From Zonotrichia leucophrys gambelii (taxonomy: Eukaryota; Chordata; Aves; Passeriformes; Passerellidae), in contig NC_088178.1 of NCBI RefSeq assembly GCF_028769735.1, positions 10,070,857 through 10,134,856 on the forward strand: a DNA stretch of 64,000 nucleotides, given 5' to 3'. Of the stretch, positions 1 through 11,710 are shown in pieces. The notes under the pieces were generated by a model. The model saw only the letters and a list, made by a program, of their open reading frames with translations, ran no database searches and was not told the DNA's origin. A program made the position numbers and the translations under genes. Every line of letters begins with the position of its first letter. The first letter of the stretch is position 1.

Positions 1-1259
1 TTCTTATGTAGCTTATGGCATTTTAACATCTACTTCTTTAATTTCAAATGTAAATGAGTCCACTGCAATTCACAGGTGATTCTCAAATAGTTCTGCTTCT
101 GACCTTTTTTCATTAATTATGTCATATACTTTTCTGTTGCAGGGGTAAGAGCCTAAGCATTTTTCATATTTCTGTGACAAAAACTTGCAGTGGTGGAACA
201 ACTTTGTGAGGAAATGACATTAAGAGCTGCCTCTGAGCATAGAACTGTTCTGGGTCACATCAAGTTGTTAGTTAGAAAGGGGTCAACAAAAGCACATTTA
301 GCCAAAGTAACACCACTACACTAAATTAAGAAACCATCAAACATATTCAGGACAATAGCTTGCTCAGTTCAGCTACAGCAGCACTGCCATGTCAGAGATT
401 GTTGTTTCCTGACCTGTTAGATGACCTGCCCATTTAATAAAAATCTAAACAATTTCTTTTTATCATATCCTACTTGAAATACACAACATGGTGTACTTAG
501 TTATTTGATGTAACCTGCCTCATTTTGACTTTTGATAGGAGATCAATCATGGGAGCAACTCTGTGGTGCATCTAACAGGAAGAGAGAGCCTTATGCCAGA
601 TAGCTATGAAGCTGTTGTGGGCTGTCATCTCAGCCAACACTGCTTCAGCTAGATCACATATATTCATTTTAATAGCAGCAAGCTACACTTTACTGAACTA
701 GAAAGAAAGTAAATATTTAAACAAAAGCCATGGAGTTTGCAATTCAATGTGGCATTTTGGAATGGCAATAGAAAGGAAACCTAAGCAAAGGACAGTTCTA
801 CTCAGCCACAGCCAGTAAATTTTATAAAAAATAGAAAAGGTTTTCACATATAGAGGCTTTTGGATGCCAACTGCTATTCATGCTAGTATTCCAATTATCA
901 TCCAAACCTACTATTTGTGAGCACACACTGTGCCAGTTTCTTTTGAAATATTGCCTGGTGTCACTTTTTTTGTGCAGAGGGCTCCTTAAACAAATGTTTC
1001 TGTAAAACATGATGGTAGCATCTATTTTGTTGTGTAAAAATCATACCCACTTGTCATCTAAATATAAGCACCAACCTCTGTAAAGGCAGCTAAGTTGCTG
1101 CTTTCTTGATCAAGACAGAGCAACTGTTCAAGCTGAGTAGAATAATTCTATTTTCTATATAATTCAATATATCACTGATTTTCCTTTATTCCCCAAGAGT
1201 ATAACTTCAAGAAAGAAAAAAATAATTGTATTGAGAATTTTTTTTTCATTTATTTTCAG
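1..1259 (+). other. FNDC7: FNDC7 intron, no exon seen
   Basis: AT-rich sequence upstream of the first visible FN3 exon. I looked for another exon with an FN3 signature and found none, so the preceding exon lies outside the window. A short open stretch after an AG at about 540 does not encode an FN3 fold. Confidence 0.6.
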
Positions 1260-1514
1260 TTCCTTGTGCACCAGTAAACATATCAATTGAGGAGGAGGAA
1301 CCTGGGCACTTGCTGGTATCATGGTCTAGTGTCAGTTTGGGTCATTATTACGTGGTTTTTGTGAAGAGTGATGATGGCTTGGAAGTGCACTGCAACACAT
1401 CACATACTCAATGCCATTTCCAGTCAGACTGTGGTTTCACTTATTTCATCAGTGTCTTTGCATATAACAAGGCAGGACAGAGTCCTCCAGGTGATGTACT
1501 CAATTACACTACTG
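1260..1514 (+). CDS. FNDC7: FNDC7 exon, FN3 domain (first in window)
   Basis: A pyrimidine-rich acceptor (TTTTCAG at 1253-1259) leads into 85 codons. The frame is set by two bases completing a phase-1 codon, and the exon ends at donor GTAAGT (1515). The domain shows the Pro-Cys-Ala-Pro opening and Leu-Val-Ser-Trp in strand B. Confidence 0.85.
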
Positions 1515-4500
1515 GTAAGTAGCCACGTATTCCTGCAAATTCATTTGGATCCTTTACCTGTATTTATTGTTGAGCTGTTTGGACATTTTTATGGGAAGAT
1601 AATGACTTACAGTTCTATTTTTATTCAGGTTTTGGGCATAACACACAAAGGTTGGCAGAGAAAAAGAAACAGTTCATATTGCAATTAAACTTAACTTGCA
1701 TAGTCAAGTGCAACAACATGCATACAAATTTGAAAACAGTTTAACAATGCACAATCATCAGGCAAGGACATATGAATAACACACAGACCTGGCATAACAT
1801 TTGAATTCTAGTCCTGTCTGCGTTTTTGGTAAAACTATTTAAACTATTAAGTAAAACTATTTTTGGTTTTACCTCAGGAAGAGTGTACCAAAGTCTCCAA
1901 CTTCCTTGTACTTGGAGGGAGTTTTCATGCTTGGAAAATGAAAAAAAAATACTAAGTTCAATGTTGAAAAGAAGACTGTTATTTAATCTCTAGACCTTTA
2001 AAATTTTAAACCAAAAGTATGTATAATTCCTGTGTCTGACCTAAACACTAGTATGTCCTCTGTCGATTTGGAAGTAGTAGCACTAAATTAATTTAAGAAG
2101 TAAATCTGGGATTCATTGGGCTGTTTGCACAGTACTGGTCAACCAGAGAAGATAGGAAGCACATAGAGAAATGAAACGAGGCTTGTATTTGCACCATTTT
2201 CCCACTCCCATTCGGGTTTCCCGTCTGCCTTTCCGTGCGCAGCTCCTTGTTGCCCAGGTGACTTCAGGGCCGTGTTCGTGTCAAGCGACACGGTGCGGGT
2301 GGCCTGGGCGCCCGTGCGAGGCGCGGACCTGTACGAGACGCGGGCGGCCGGCGGCAGCGGCGCGCTGCTGTGCAGGGACACGGCCGCGGCCTGCACGCTG
2401 TCGGCCCTGCAGTGCGGCACCCCCTACAACATCACCGTGCGCTCCTTCAGCGAGGCCCGCGGCAGCAGCGCCTCGTGTGCGCCTCACTGCGTGCCAACAG
2501 GTACTGATCGCTCGTGCTGCTCTAGCTGAGCAAATCGTTACTATATAGCACAAGCACACTGATTCGTGCATCAAAACGGTACTGGAGAGCTAAGGTGCTG
2601 TTTAACTAAGCTCACTGATAAAAAGTTTTTAAAAAACAGCAACTCCAAAACTGAAAGTCCATAAGAATACACTATAAGAGGGGGAACTTATATCAAATTT
2701 GTACTGAAAGCTTCTGATAGCTTCAGTATTTTGAAAATCAGAATTACAATTTATACACAAAATCCTTACGTTGTCTGTTCTGTCAGAATTTCTAAATTCT
2801 CACCAGGAGTAAAGCATATAAAGATCATATGCTTTTCTGAAGTAATTTAATTTTCACATGTAACTTATGTAATATGCATCAATAATCTGTTTAAATACTA
2901 TTAATATTAAATATTTCAGCTCCCTGCAGTCCTGAAATTAAAAATATCTCAAAGGAGGGTCCATCTGTAATCAGTGTGCAGTGGCAAGCTAACAATGAAG
3001 AAGCTATGTACGTTGTCACTGCCAGAGGAGAGGCTGGACTTTGGGAATGCACAAGCACCAGGAATTCCTGTTCCCTAATGGATCTTCCCTGTGGATCTGC
3101 TTTCTCTGTAAGTGCTATAGCAAGATCAGCAGCAGGACAGAGCTTACCAAGCTACAGTGTCCCTTTAGAGACAGGTATGAGGAATTGTATATAGTTCAAC
3201 ATACTTAGCAGCATAATATTAAAATAGTTCTATGACTCTATGGTTTTGGCTATTTTTTATTTACAATATATGCACATTGTACTATGTATTGCTGGATGTC
3301 CTTTTTGTAAACCTGTCTGTATCTTTGTGTGTGACAAGGAAGGGTCATTTGGCAGTTGCCTCAGACTGAGAGGCCTTAGTGCAACCAATTATCTTCTGGC
3401 ACAGCTAACTAGAATGCAATAACATATGCCACTAATGCAATGCATAATTCTTGTCAGCATTTTGATATTTAGTACTACTAGGAGAGGCAATGAGGTAATG
3501 TCCATGTCAACAAATAAACAGTTGTAAAGAACAGATTAAAGAACATCCTACTCACTATTCCTGCTATTAATTTGTTAACAGGTTTTGTTCTCTACCACCT
3601 CTCCAGGCAGAGATTTATATACACCAGGATCTGGTTTTAACATGCAGTTTGGCTGCAGTCATTTTACATTGTAGAGGAAGAGACTTGAAACAGAGACAGA
3701 GCTGAAATGAGATATATGACTTGAGGGATAGAGACAGACCCTGCTTAATTAAACTACAGATGTACTCTGATATTCTGATGAAAAATCTTAGTCGGTTTTA
3801 GAATCTTGGTGAACAATCATTTTATAATAATTCCAGGGTTCTAACCCATCATTAGAGACAAATTGATCTTACATTAACATTCTGTTTATTAGAGGCTTGC
3901 CAGCAGAGTCAACTATTTATTGGCATGCCTGAAAAATATGCACTTCTTAATTCCTTTAATCTTAATCATGTACTATTCTACCTGCAACCCTCCAAACAAC
4001 TTCCATTTTCCAGGTACAAAACAGAATTAACTTCTCTGTTTTTGTTCTCTTTCAGCTCCTTGTTGCCCTAGTGACCTGATACTAACTCAAGTGACACAGT
4101 CAGTAACCAACATCAGCTGGTCTGTTGGGAGGGGTGCACAGACATATGTAACAACACTGGAGTCTCCAAAAGGACAGGCAAAGTGTCACACACTTCAGAC
4201 CTACTGTCTCCTGGGATGTATCACATGTGGCACCAACTATACAGTGTCTCTGAGAGCCATCAGTGAGACGGGTTTGACATCCAGCTGCACCTATCAGGGA
4301 TACTCTTCCAGTACGTCAAGTGTAAATGCAATTGGGAAGAAAAACTTTGTGTGGTGTTCCTCTGATAAAAATAGCAAAGCTGAAATTCAACACACAGCTA
4401 ATACACCTGCAGTTCCCTCTTTAAATAAATGCACTTTGGATTATTTTCCTATAATCAAGACTTGTTCTTTCAACAGCCATCAGTTGGCCATATAAAGAAG

Positions 4501-6284
4501 TTCTAATAATATTGCTCCAGAAACAGTTTTTTAATTTAAATGACACTGTGGCATAATTAAATTTTAGAGAACTCAAAAGGATTCTAGGTATTCTAAAGTA
4601 GGTCTTATGCCAGGTGAGAGCAACAACATTCCAACACGTAAAACAATGACAGAATTCCCGCTCCATAAAATTACTCTAAATAAAACTTTTCTCTCCGAGT
4701 TCAGTTCAATAATTATTTTGGCTTTGTGAAAGAATAATTTTCTCTTTGAAATGCTGGTACTCAGAGTAATATGGTTTAAACTGCAGTCTAGAAATTTATA
4801 ATACATTGTGAGTTCACAAAATTTGCTCATTGTTTTTTACTTTCTTAGGTGCTTGCTGCCCTTCTGGGGTGAAGCTCTATAGACTCAGCAACAATGGCAT
4901 CAGGGTGTTCTGGCGAGCTTCTGATGAAACAATAAACTACAATGCTGATTTACATGGCTCAAAGGGCAACTTCAGCTGCACCCCCAGCTCGGGTCTGAGT
5001 CACTGTGATATCACCAGGATACCCTGTGGGGATGTCTACACTGTGCTGGTGGCTCCAGTGACCAACAAGGGGCCACAGCCCACATTCTGTCCTAAGAAAA
5101 TATATTCAGGTAGAATTTAAATTTGATTTTTAAATTTTTTAAATTTTTTTTTTTTAAATGCTAGATGGCTACAATGTAATCCAAAGTTATGCAGGTAAAG
5201 GTGGCATGGAATAAACCTTTGTGCTCTAGTATTGACTGCAGAGTAAACTTTATGAGTGCAGTCTTGCAATATCTGCAATGGGAATTTCACAGCAGCATTT
5301 TGGCCACACTTATCTGCACAGGTACCTCCAACTGGATCACCCATATCCTGGTGAATATAGAAAACTTAATGTTCAGTTGGGAGGTTAGGAATGGTTAGAA
5401 TATACAAGCAAATAAATAAGCTTTTGTTTCATGTATTTTTAAAATAAAGAAACAAGCAATAACTGCAATGAATCAGTCCTAATCACGTTTTTTAAAGTAA
5501 AAATTTTTTTAAAGGGAAAGAAATTACTTTGCTATTCCCAAGGCATGGATTTAATCCATTATGAAACTACTGCTATCTGATGGGGTTGCCTAGTAGTATA
5601 GATGGACTACATACTGTAGACTAATAATATTTTGCAGCTTACAACCTGACATCTAACACTTTCCCTACTGTTTCATGTCATTTCAGTCACCTGTTCTGGA
5701 AGCTCTGTTGGAATGGGTAAGAGCAATACATTCGTTAAAAATTCATAAATATTATAGAATATAATTATAGAATATTTTTGCATCATCTTCGTATAAGATG
5801 TATATAAAATATAGACTTGATAGTCAAGGTTTCTGGTAGTGGTATACAGGTTTATCTCATCCCATTTTATAATGTATAATTTTAAAAAACCAAACAAAAC
5901 CTTACCTATATTGTGGCCTGTATACAATCAAGCATGGTCACAACACTTACTGCTAATTTGATAGCACACAATAAAAGGCAGGATTATCTTTTATAGCCTT
6001 CCCACATCCCATTACAAATGAAACTAGGTGGCACTTCTGCTTTCTATTTTCAAAAAGGTAAAAAAGAAAGTGTGGCTTACCTCAATCTATTCTACCTTAT
6101 TTCTTCTGGGTTTCTGCAGGATAATGTTTTATTTGCCTATGTAACCTGCTAGAAACAACTTCAAAAGCAGCCACTGAAATAAAAATTTCTCAAGACAGTT
6201 GCTTTTCCCTAACTGGAATTGTCTTAATTTCCAAATTCTTTTATAGTTATTTATAGAGGAAAGAGCAATGCAAAACACATCTAG
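1260..6284 (+). CDS. FNDC7: Fibronectin type III domain-containing protein 7 (3' part of gene, seven exons)
   Basis: Seven exons on the plus strand splice into one open frame: 1260-1514, 2243-2500, 2920-3174, 4056-4310, 4849-5109, 5687-5716 and 6247-6284. The first five each encode one fibronectin type III domain of about 85 residues, each opening with a Pro/Ala-Cys-Cys/x-Pro signature, carrying a conserved Trp in strand B and a Cys-Gly-x-x-Tyr-like motif. Every intron is phase 1, the usual arrangement for shuffled extracellular FN3 modules. Many N-x-S/T sequons and paired cysteines suggest a secreted or membrane-exposed glycoprotein. Family members are tandem FN3 proteins of poorly known function; human FNDC7 has, as I recall, about nine FN3 domains, so the N-terminal half and signal peptide should lie left of position 1. 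The last two exons add a short tail ending at a TAG. FNDC7 is inferred from domain style and from synteny with PRPF38B; a lineage-specific FNDC7-like copy is the main alternative. Confidence 0.82.
2243..2500 (+). CDS. FNDC7: FNDC7 exon, GC-rich FN3 domain
   Basis: Acceptor GTGCGCAG ends at 2242 and donor GTACTG starts at 2501. The 258 nt encode a complete FN3 domain (Ala-Pro-Cys-Cys-Pro start, Val-Arg-Val-Ala-Trp in strand B, Tyr-Asn-Ile-Thr-Val near the end). Its base composition is far more GC-rich than the neighbouring exons and introns, with G or C at most third codon positions. Confidence 0.85.
2920..3174 (+). CDS. FNDC7: FNDC7 exon, FN3 domain
   Basis: Acceptor ATATTTCAG ends at 2919 and donor GTATGA starts at 3175. 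The 255 nt encode one FN3 domain with Ala-Pro-Cys-Ser-Pro at the start, Val-Gln-Trp in strand B and Leu-Pro-Cys-Gly-Ser-Ala in the second half. Confidence 0.85.
4056..4310 (+). CDS. FNDC7: FNDC7 exon, FN3 domain
   Basis: Acceptor TCTCTTTCAG ends at 4055 and donor GTACGT starts at 4311. The 255 nt encode an FN3 domain (Ala-Pro-Cys-Cys-Pro, Ile-Ser-Trp, Cys-Gly-Thr-Asn-Tyr). The open frame runs on into the intron, but the strong phase-1 donor and the domain boundary fix the exon end. Confidence 0.85.
4849..5109 (+). CDS. FNDC7: FNDC7 exon, last FN3 domain
   Basis: Acceptor TTTCTTAG ends at 4848 and donor GTAGAA starts at 5110. The 261 nt encode the last FN3 domain (Ala-Cys-Cys-Pro-Ser start, Val-Phe-Trp, Pro-Cys-Gly-Asp-Val-Tyr) and end in a Cys-Pro-Lys-Lys linker. 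Confidence 0.84.
5687..5716 (+). CDS. FNDC7: FNDC7 30-nt microexon, C-terminal tail
   Basis: Acceptor CATTTCAG ends at 5686 and donor GTAAGA starts at 5717. The exon adds ten residues beginning Val-Thr-Cys-Ser-Gly. If the donor is not used, the frame continues to a TAA at 5746-5748, giving an alternative end. Confidence 0.65.
6247..6284 (+). CDS. FNDC7: FNDC7 terminal coding exon
   Basis: Acceptor CTTTTATAG ends at 6246. In phase with the preceding microexon it encodes Val-Ile-Tyr-Arg-Gly-Lys and a few more residues, then stops at TAG 6282-6284. The short size makes this the least certain exon of the gene. Confidence 0.6.
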
Positions 6285-9200
6285 ATGAAATTCTGGTTCA
6301 GATAAGGAGGTAAGTTATAAGAATCACAATTCATATTAGAATGTATGAATCGAACTTTTCCTGCTGATTAAATCTTTGGGATTGGAGGGAAATGCGTCAC
6401 CAGCCCTGTATATCTCAAGTGGTTTGTTAAAATCCATATTTACCTCTGAAATCTCTTGTCATTTATTTCTACTAAAACTACTGATTTGTCCTCTCCTCCA
6501 TTTGTAACAACCTTCTTTTACTTCATTAAGCCTTCACTTCACTATGCTGTAATTTCCCAGAAAAGCCCTTAAATCCAAACAGATAAAAATATTCTACCGC
6601 ACTCATTTACTTTCTCCTGGTGTTCTGGACTACTTTCTGCTCCTGTCTCAGAGGAATGACCAGAAATCACTGCTGACTTTTTCCCCTACGGCTGATCTCC
6701 TTTTTGCTGCTGTTCACCTACTGCTATCCTGGATGTTAAGATTGTTCATAACACCATTCTCCCTAAATGTTATTTTCAGTCTTTTTTCCCCTGAAGCTGG
6801 AAAGCCCCATCTGTGCTTAAGTGCAACGTTCACAGCTGCTTGAGGACTGGGAGCAGGAAAGCTGAACACCCAGCCATATCTGAGACCTAATCCACAATCA
6901 TACTCCACAGCAGTTACTTTTTCAGCCAACTTTGAAAGCAAAGTTTAAAATCAATGGTTCCACAAACACATGTCATTTAACAGAGTTTTTGGAAGCTCAA
7001 GTGTACAAAGGTATCCAAAGACAACAGGGTTTCTAGCACTATTTTCAGCTTATAAAAACAGACACTATCCATTCTGGAAATTTTCTTTCTTCAGGGAACA
7101 CATGTTAAGTATCTCAGCCAATGCTTCTGATCACTTGTGCAAAATCTCAAGGAAATCTCAGCTTCAGTAAGTTGCTTGTAGATGGCCCAAGAATTGCATG
7201 CTGCTTCTTAAAACATGATCTGCATTTAGTCACGATCAAACATTTAAAACTGCTCTGCATTAGTTAATAGAAAGTTGGTTTTCTCAATAAAAAAAAAAAA
7301 CAAACAGCCTTCTTTCTTGAGGGTTCTATGTCAGTATTTGTTCTTTACAGACATCATTGCCAAACACTGTCACTACAGTATTAAGTGTTTAACTGGGTTT
7401 TTAAAGATCTGAAGCAATTGGTTTCTTTTGGAACCAAATTCAAGCCCTGAGGTACTTCTTTTCACCTGAGCAATTCGGATAATTCCATGCTCTAATACTA
7501 ACTCTTAGTGTACTTAAAGCCATTCTAAACTGTTGGTGTATGTCTTCTTATTTTCCCTGAGAATTAATTAACACCTCAATTACACACTACTACAATTACT
7601 ACAAACAACGTTGTAGTGCTATTTTCATCAGCTCCTCTCTCTTTTGTCACTGAAGTGTAATTGTATCAGAATGTATTATTTGTATGTCTGTTGGGGAAAA
7701 AAAAGCAAAAAGCTGGAGTCATGATTTCAAGAAAAAACACATTGATTCAGCTCGAAAATGTGTAGGAGATATATATTTAGCAAAACAGGGAGGAAAAGCA
7801 ACACAATGAAACTGAGCCACATATACACCTCCTACTATGGCAGTGTGTAACCTCAAGGTGTTTTCCAGGCATTAGACATTGCCTGGGTACAATTGTCTAA
7901 TAGTTAACACTGCTGATATGTGAAACAGCACTTGGAATTCACTGAGCTGATTAAAAAATTTGGTCAGGATTGGTTGCAGGTTCTCTCCAGACTGAGGTAA
8001 ACACACTTTTATGGGTCATGCTGGCTTCAGATCACAGGAAAGGACAACTAAATGTCACATTTTTGTAGACACTGTTTCTGTACTCACATGAAGCTCTGGA
8101 CTTCATGAAGCAAAAAAACCCCAAGCAATAAAATTCTCAACTGAACAAACAACAAAAATCTTACCAAAAAACCCCAAACAACCCAACCCCACTGTCTCTT
8201 GAAAGAAGACTAGAGAACAAGAAAATTCCTGTTGAAGGCTTGGAGGTAGGCAGCATATGGATATGCTAAAATGGATGCTTTGAGAGCAGTATCTGTGAAA
8301 TCATGTGCACTAACAAATTAGGTGATTAAAACCACCTAGGTTATTTCATAGTAGATGACTTCATTATTGCTTACTTAATAAAAAATTTAAATTCAATGCA
8401 TAATAGTAAAGATGTATTTAGTTGGAATTACACAAATATGAACACTCGCAAAAAATTTTGTATATATTATTTAAAATATACAGTTTTAAGTTTCATATGA
8501 CATAGAATAATAGCCCCAAACTTAGATTTCAATCCACTGAAAGAAGTCACAAAAATCTACCCTTCAGCTGATTTCAGACTCAACCCAAATTTACTGAGAT
8601 TTAGTGTTCTACCACATCTAACTATTGCTGGTGAAGAGTAAAAGAGATACAATAACAACCTCATTGCAAAACATCAAAAGTGGCACTTAAATGCTGCTTT
8701 ACCCTGCTTAATAGCTGGTGGTCATCCATACTTAAAGCTACATGCGCTGCACAATGGGGCAAAGGGTTCAAGCAACTAAAGCCAGCAGAATTCATCAAAT
8801 TCCTTCAGGTTCCCCTAAAGAGGGGAACTTGTATGCTGTATGAGGCTACTAATATTATATTCCAGTACTCAGCATTGGAGCCACAGGAAATTCCCAAGCC
8901 AGATGAGGTTTCACAAGGATAACTATCCTAGGCTGTTATGGACACATGGCATACTATGGCAACTTGGGGTTCATAGTGCTTCGGTCATGGTCATTTACCC
9001 TGAGAACTGAAGAGTGCACAGACTGAGAGACAACAGCTCTGCAACCACAGCTCCTCCAGCTAAAACTGGCAGAAATTGTCTTCTAATGCCCCTGAGATGA
9101 ATGTCCAGTGCATCTGTACTGCACTGCAACAACTGCACAGAGTGGGCAGCACTGGTGCCTCCACTAGCTCACCCCTGCTCATCAGTGCTGCTTTCACAGC

Positions 9201-11362
9201 CCTGCAGCTCCTTCTGCTTTCCTTTTTAAGGAACATGAAATAATAAAAATGGCATCAGAAAGACAAAAAGGAATTAAGAAACCCTGGATACAAACTGAAG
9301 AGCTGTATGACAGTAAATCCTAAGGATAACTTTAGACAGGTGTCTTGATTCAAGTAACTGTCACAGGTCTTGGTTGGCAGCGAATATTGCGCTGTGCATT
9401 ACACTGCTAACTCTATCGATTGTATTAAATTCAGAGGTTAGAAAGGACTACTTATAAAATAGGAAAATAAAAGCACAGTCCTGAAATCACTGCACTTGTA
9501 AAGAGATTCTGGGATGAGCCAGTCTTTGCACAAGCTATAGCAAAATATTCACCATCTTTGTTGTAGTGAGACAGTACTTGTCCACGTTCAGGTCAAAGAT
9601 TGTCTCTCAAATACCTGCATTTTTTCCTGCAAATAAACCATTCTTTCACTGTACTGCCCAACAGTCTTGGGAAGAGGAAGAGCCCTGAAGGAACAACTGG
9701 AAATCAGTAATCAGTAATCCATTTTCCCTGACAAAACACTGGTTCTGCAGCCTCTCTGCCCAAGAACATATTTGTTTCAGAAACTGAAGGTTAAAACCAA
9801 GGCCAAAAGAAGCCCTCTAGACACAAACAAGATAAATTAAAGTTGCCATCACTGGACAGAATCCATGCAATCTCTTGGCAGACTGCAGAAACAGTTCTAG
9901 TTATCTACTAGACAGGGTATTTTTTTTCTTCTCCGATCTTAAATGAAAGCTCAGTATTTTAGTTTTACACTGCAAGGGAATGAATTTGTTGAAGCTTAAG
10001 TTTTGTTTCAAGTTCAGACTTCAAATCAGTAACACAAATATAAGCAGACAACCTTAACAACACCAGTCCTAAAAAATGTTGATTACTAAGGATCATGGTG
10101 ATAAAGACCATTACAGTTCAGAAAACAGGAAGAGAAGGGAGGAAGAAAAAAGTTTACTTCTTGGAATACTACGGAATGAAGTATACTGTTGCAAGTCAAA
10201 ACACTGTTTTCCCTGGATGTTTAAAACAAAATATGCCTTGATGACCTGAATCACACAGAAGCAAAAAAGGTGCAAATATTGTATTTCTACCCTCAGGTTA
10301 CTTCATGATTGATTCCCACTTAGTATTCTTCCTCTCTTGGGGCTGCAGCATTTCTTTTGTCTGCTACATCTTTGTTGTAAGTCACTTATTTTATAAAATC
10401 TCTCATTCATACAAAGTGTCACTTGATCTGAAAATAAAATGTGGAGGAAATGAAGCACTCTTTAACTGGCCATGAACGTGCAGGGAAAAGCTGACACTCA
10501 ATACAAAGGAATTAATTGAGAGTTTATTCCAGGTGGTTCTCCTCACTGAGTATACAAGTCATCAGAATAATCTATGAAATAGACTTGGACTTTAATGATA
10601 TGATCTTTTTCTATAATGCATTTTGGTTTTTCCGTCTAACAACCTGTTTAAAAAAAAATCTGCCAGATGAAATGTTCAGCACAACCTGTGATCTTTACTA
10701 TTTGTAGAAAATATGAATTAAAAAAGGACACTATCAGTTAATTCTTACTTTAAATGTTTACACTTATAAAATGCTTTGGAAGCTTGAAACTGAAATCCTT
10801 TGTGATATTTTTCTTCTTCCTACCTCCCTCTTCCCATCTTCAATGCCTTTATTAGCCCAGGATTATCATAAATGACAGAGTGCAGCTGCTTAAAAACATT
10901 AAAGGACCACAAATGGATAAACTGTGTTTTTTTTAAAAAAAGGAAGCTTACATGGATTTTCTTCAAACAAATAAAATGCATAGATGGCTACGGTACTCAT
11001 CTGTCAGCCTTTACAGTGTCCGCTTGAGGTAGCCTTTCTACAGAACAACTAAACAAGCCCCAACGTCATCTAAATCCTTCCATCAAAACCACTCTCTGAA
11101 AGTCCACTCAATTTAACACCACTGGTGATCAACATAATACATTTTAAAAGCTTTGGACAAAACAGCAGATACAGTGGGCATAAATGTTAGTTCTAAATCT
11201 GCAGCCCTCAATGTACATTGTACGCACATAAATATCTCAGCTATAATACACATTCCAGATCCATCCCTAAAAGCCATACTATTATGGAAAGCACAGCCAT
11301 GCTAACTTCAGGATACAAACCATAATTCCACGTCTACAAAAGGAAAGTATAATTAGTGGCAG
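6285..11362. other. Intergenic region between convergent FNDC7 and PRPF38B
   Basis: No coding exon is recognisable on either strand. It should contain the FNDC7 3' UTR at its left end; AATAAA at 7286-7291 precedes a run of A and is the first canonical candidate polyadenylation signal I noted. A/C-rich low-complexity tracts occur near 8110-8190. Confidence 0.5.
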
Positions 11363-11368
11363 TTTATT
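11363..11368 (-). terminator. PRPF38B: Candidate polyadenylation signal of PRPF38B
   Basis: TTTATT on the plus strand reads AATAAA on the minus strand, about 345 nt downstream of the PRPF38B stop codon. A second AATAAA for the same strand lies near 10519. Transcript ends cannot be fixed from sequence alone. Confidence 0.35.
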
Positions 11369-11710
11369 GCCTCATACAAATTTAACCAACATGGCAACCA
11401 TGCCAAAGGAATTAAAACATTTTCAGGACATATGTACAGACTGTACATTTCAGAAACATCTGAACAATAAAAATGCAAGAACAATCTCGGCATTACAAAT
11501 TAAACTAAACAAATGGTTTGAAACTGTCAATGCATTGAATGGGTTTACAAAGGCACTTCCCTACCGAAAATAGGAAATGACAATCTGCAGCCTAGAGGGA
11601 GGTTGGAGAAGAGTGCTCATCAACTACTGCACAATCTCAACTTTAAGAAAAAATAAGCAGGATTTAATCAAACATTTATAGGATTCAATGTGATCCACTT
11701 CTGAAAGAAT

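Noticed and set aside
540..652. A possible extra FNDC7 exon after an AG acceptor
   Set aside because: The open stretch of about 37 codons ends in a stop, has no FN3 signature and no phase-1 donor.
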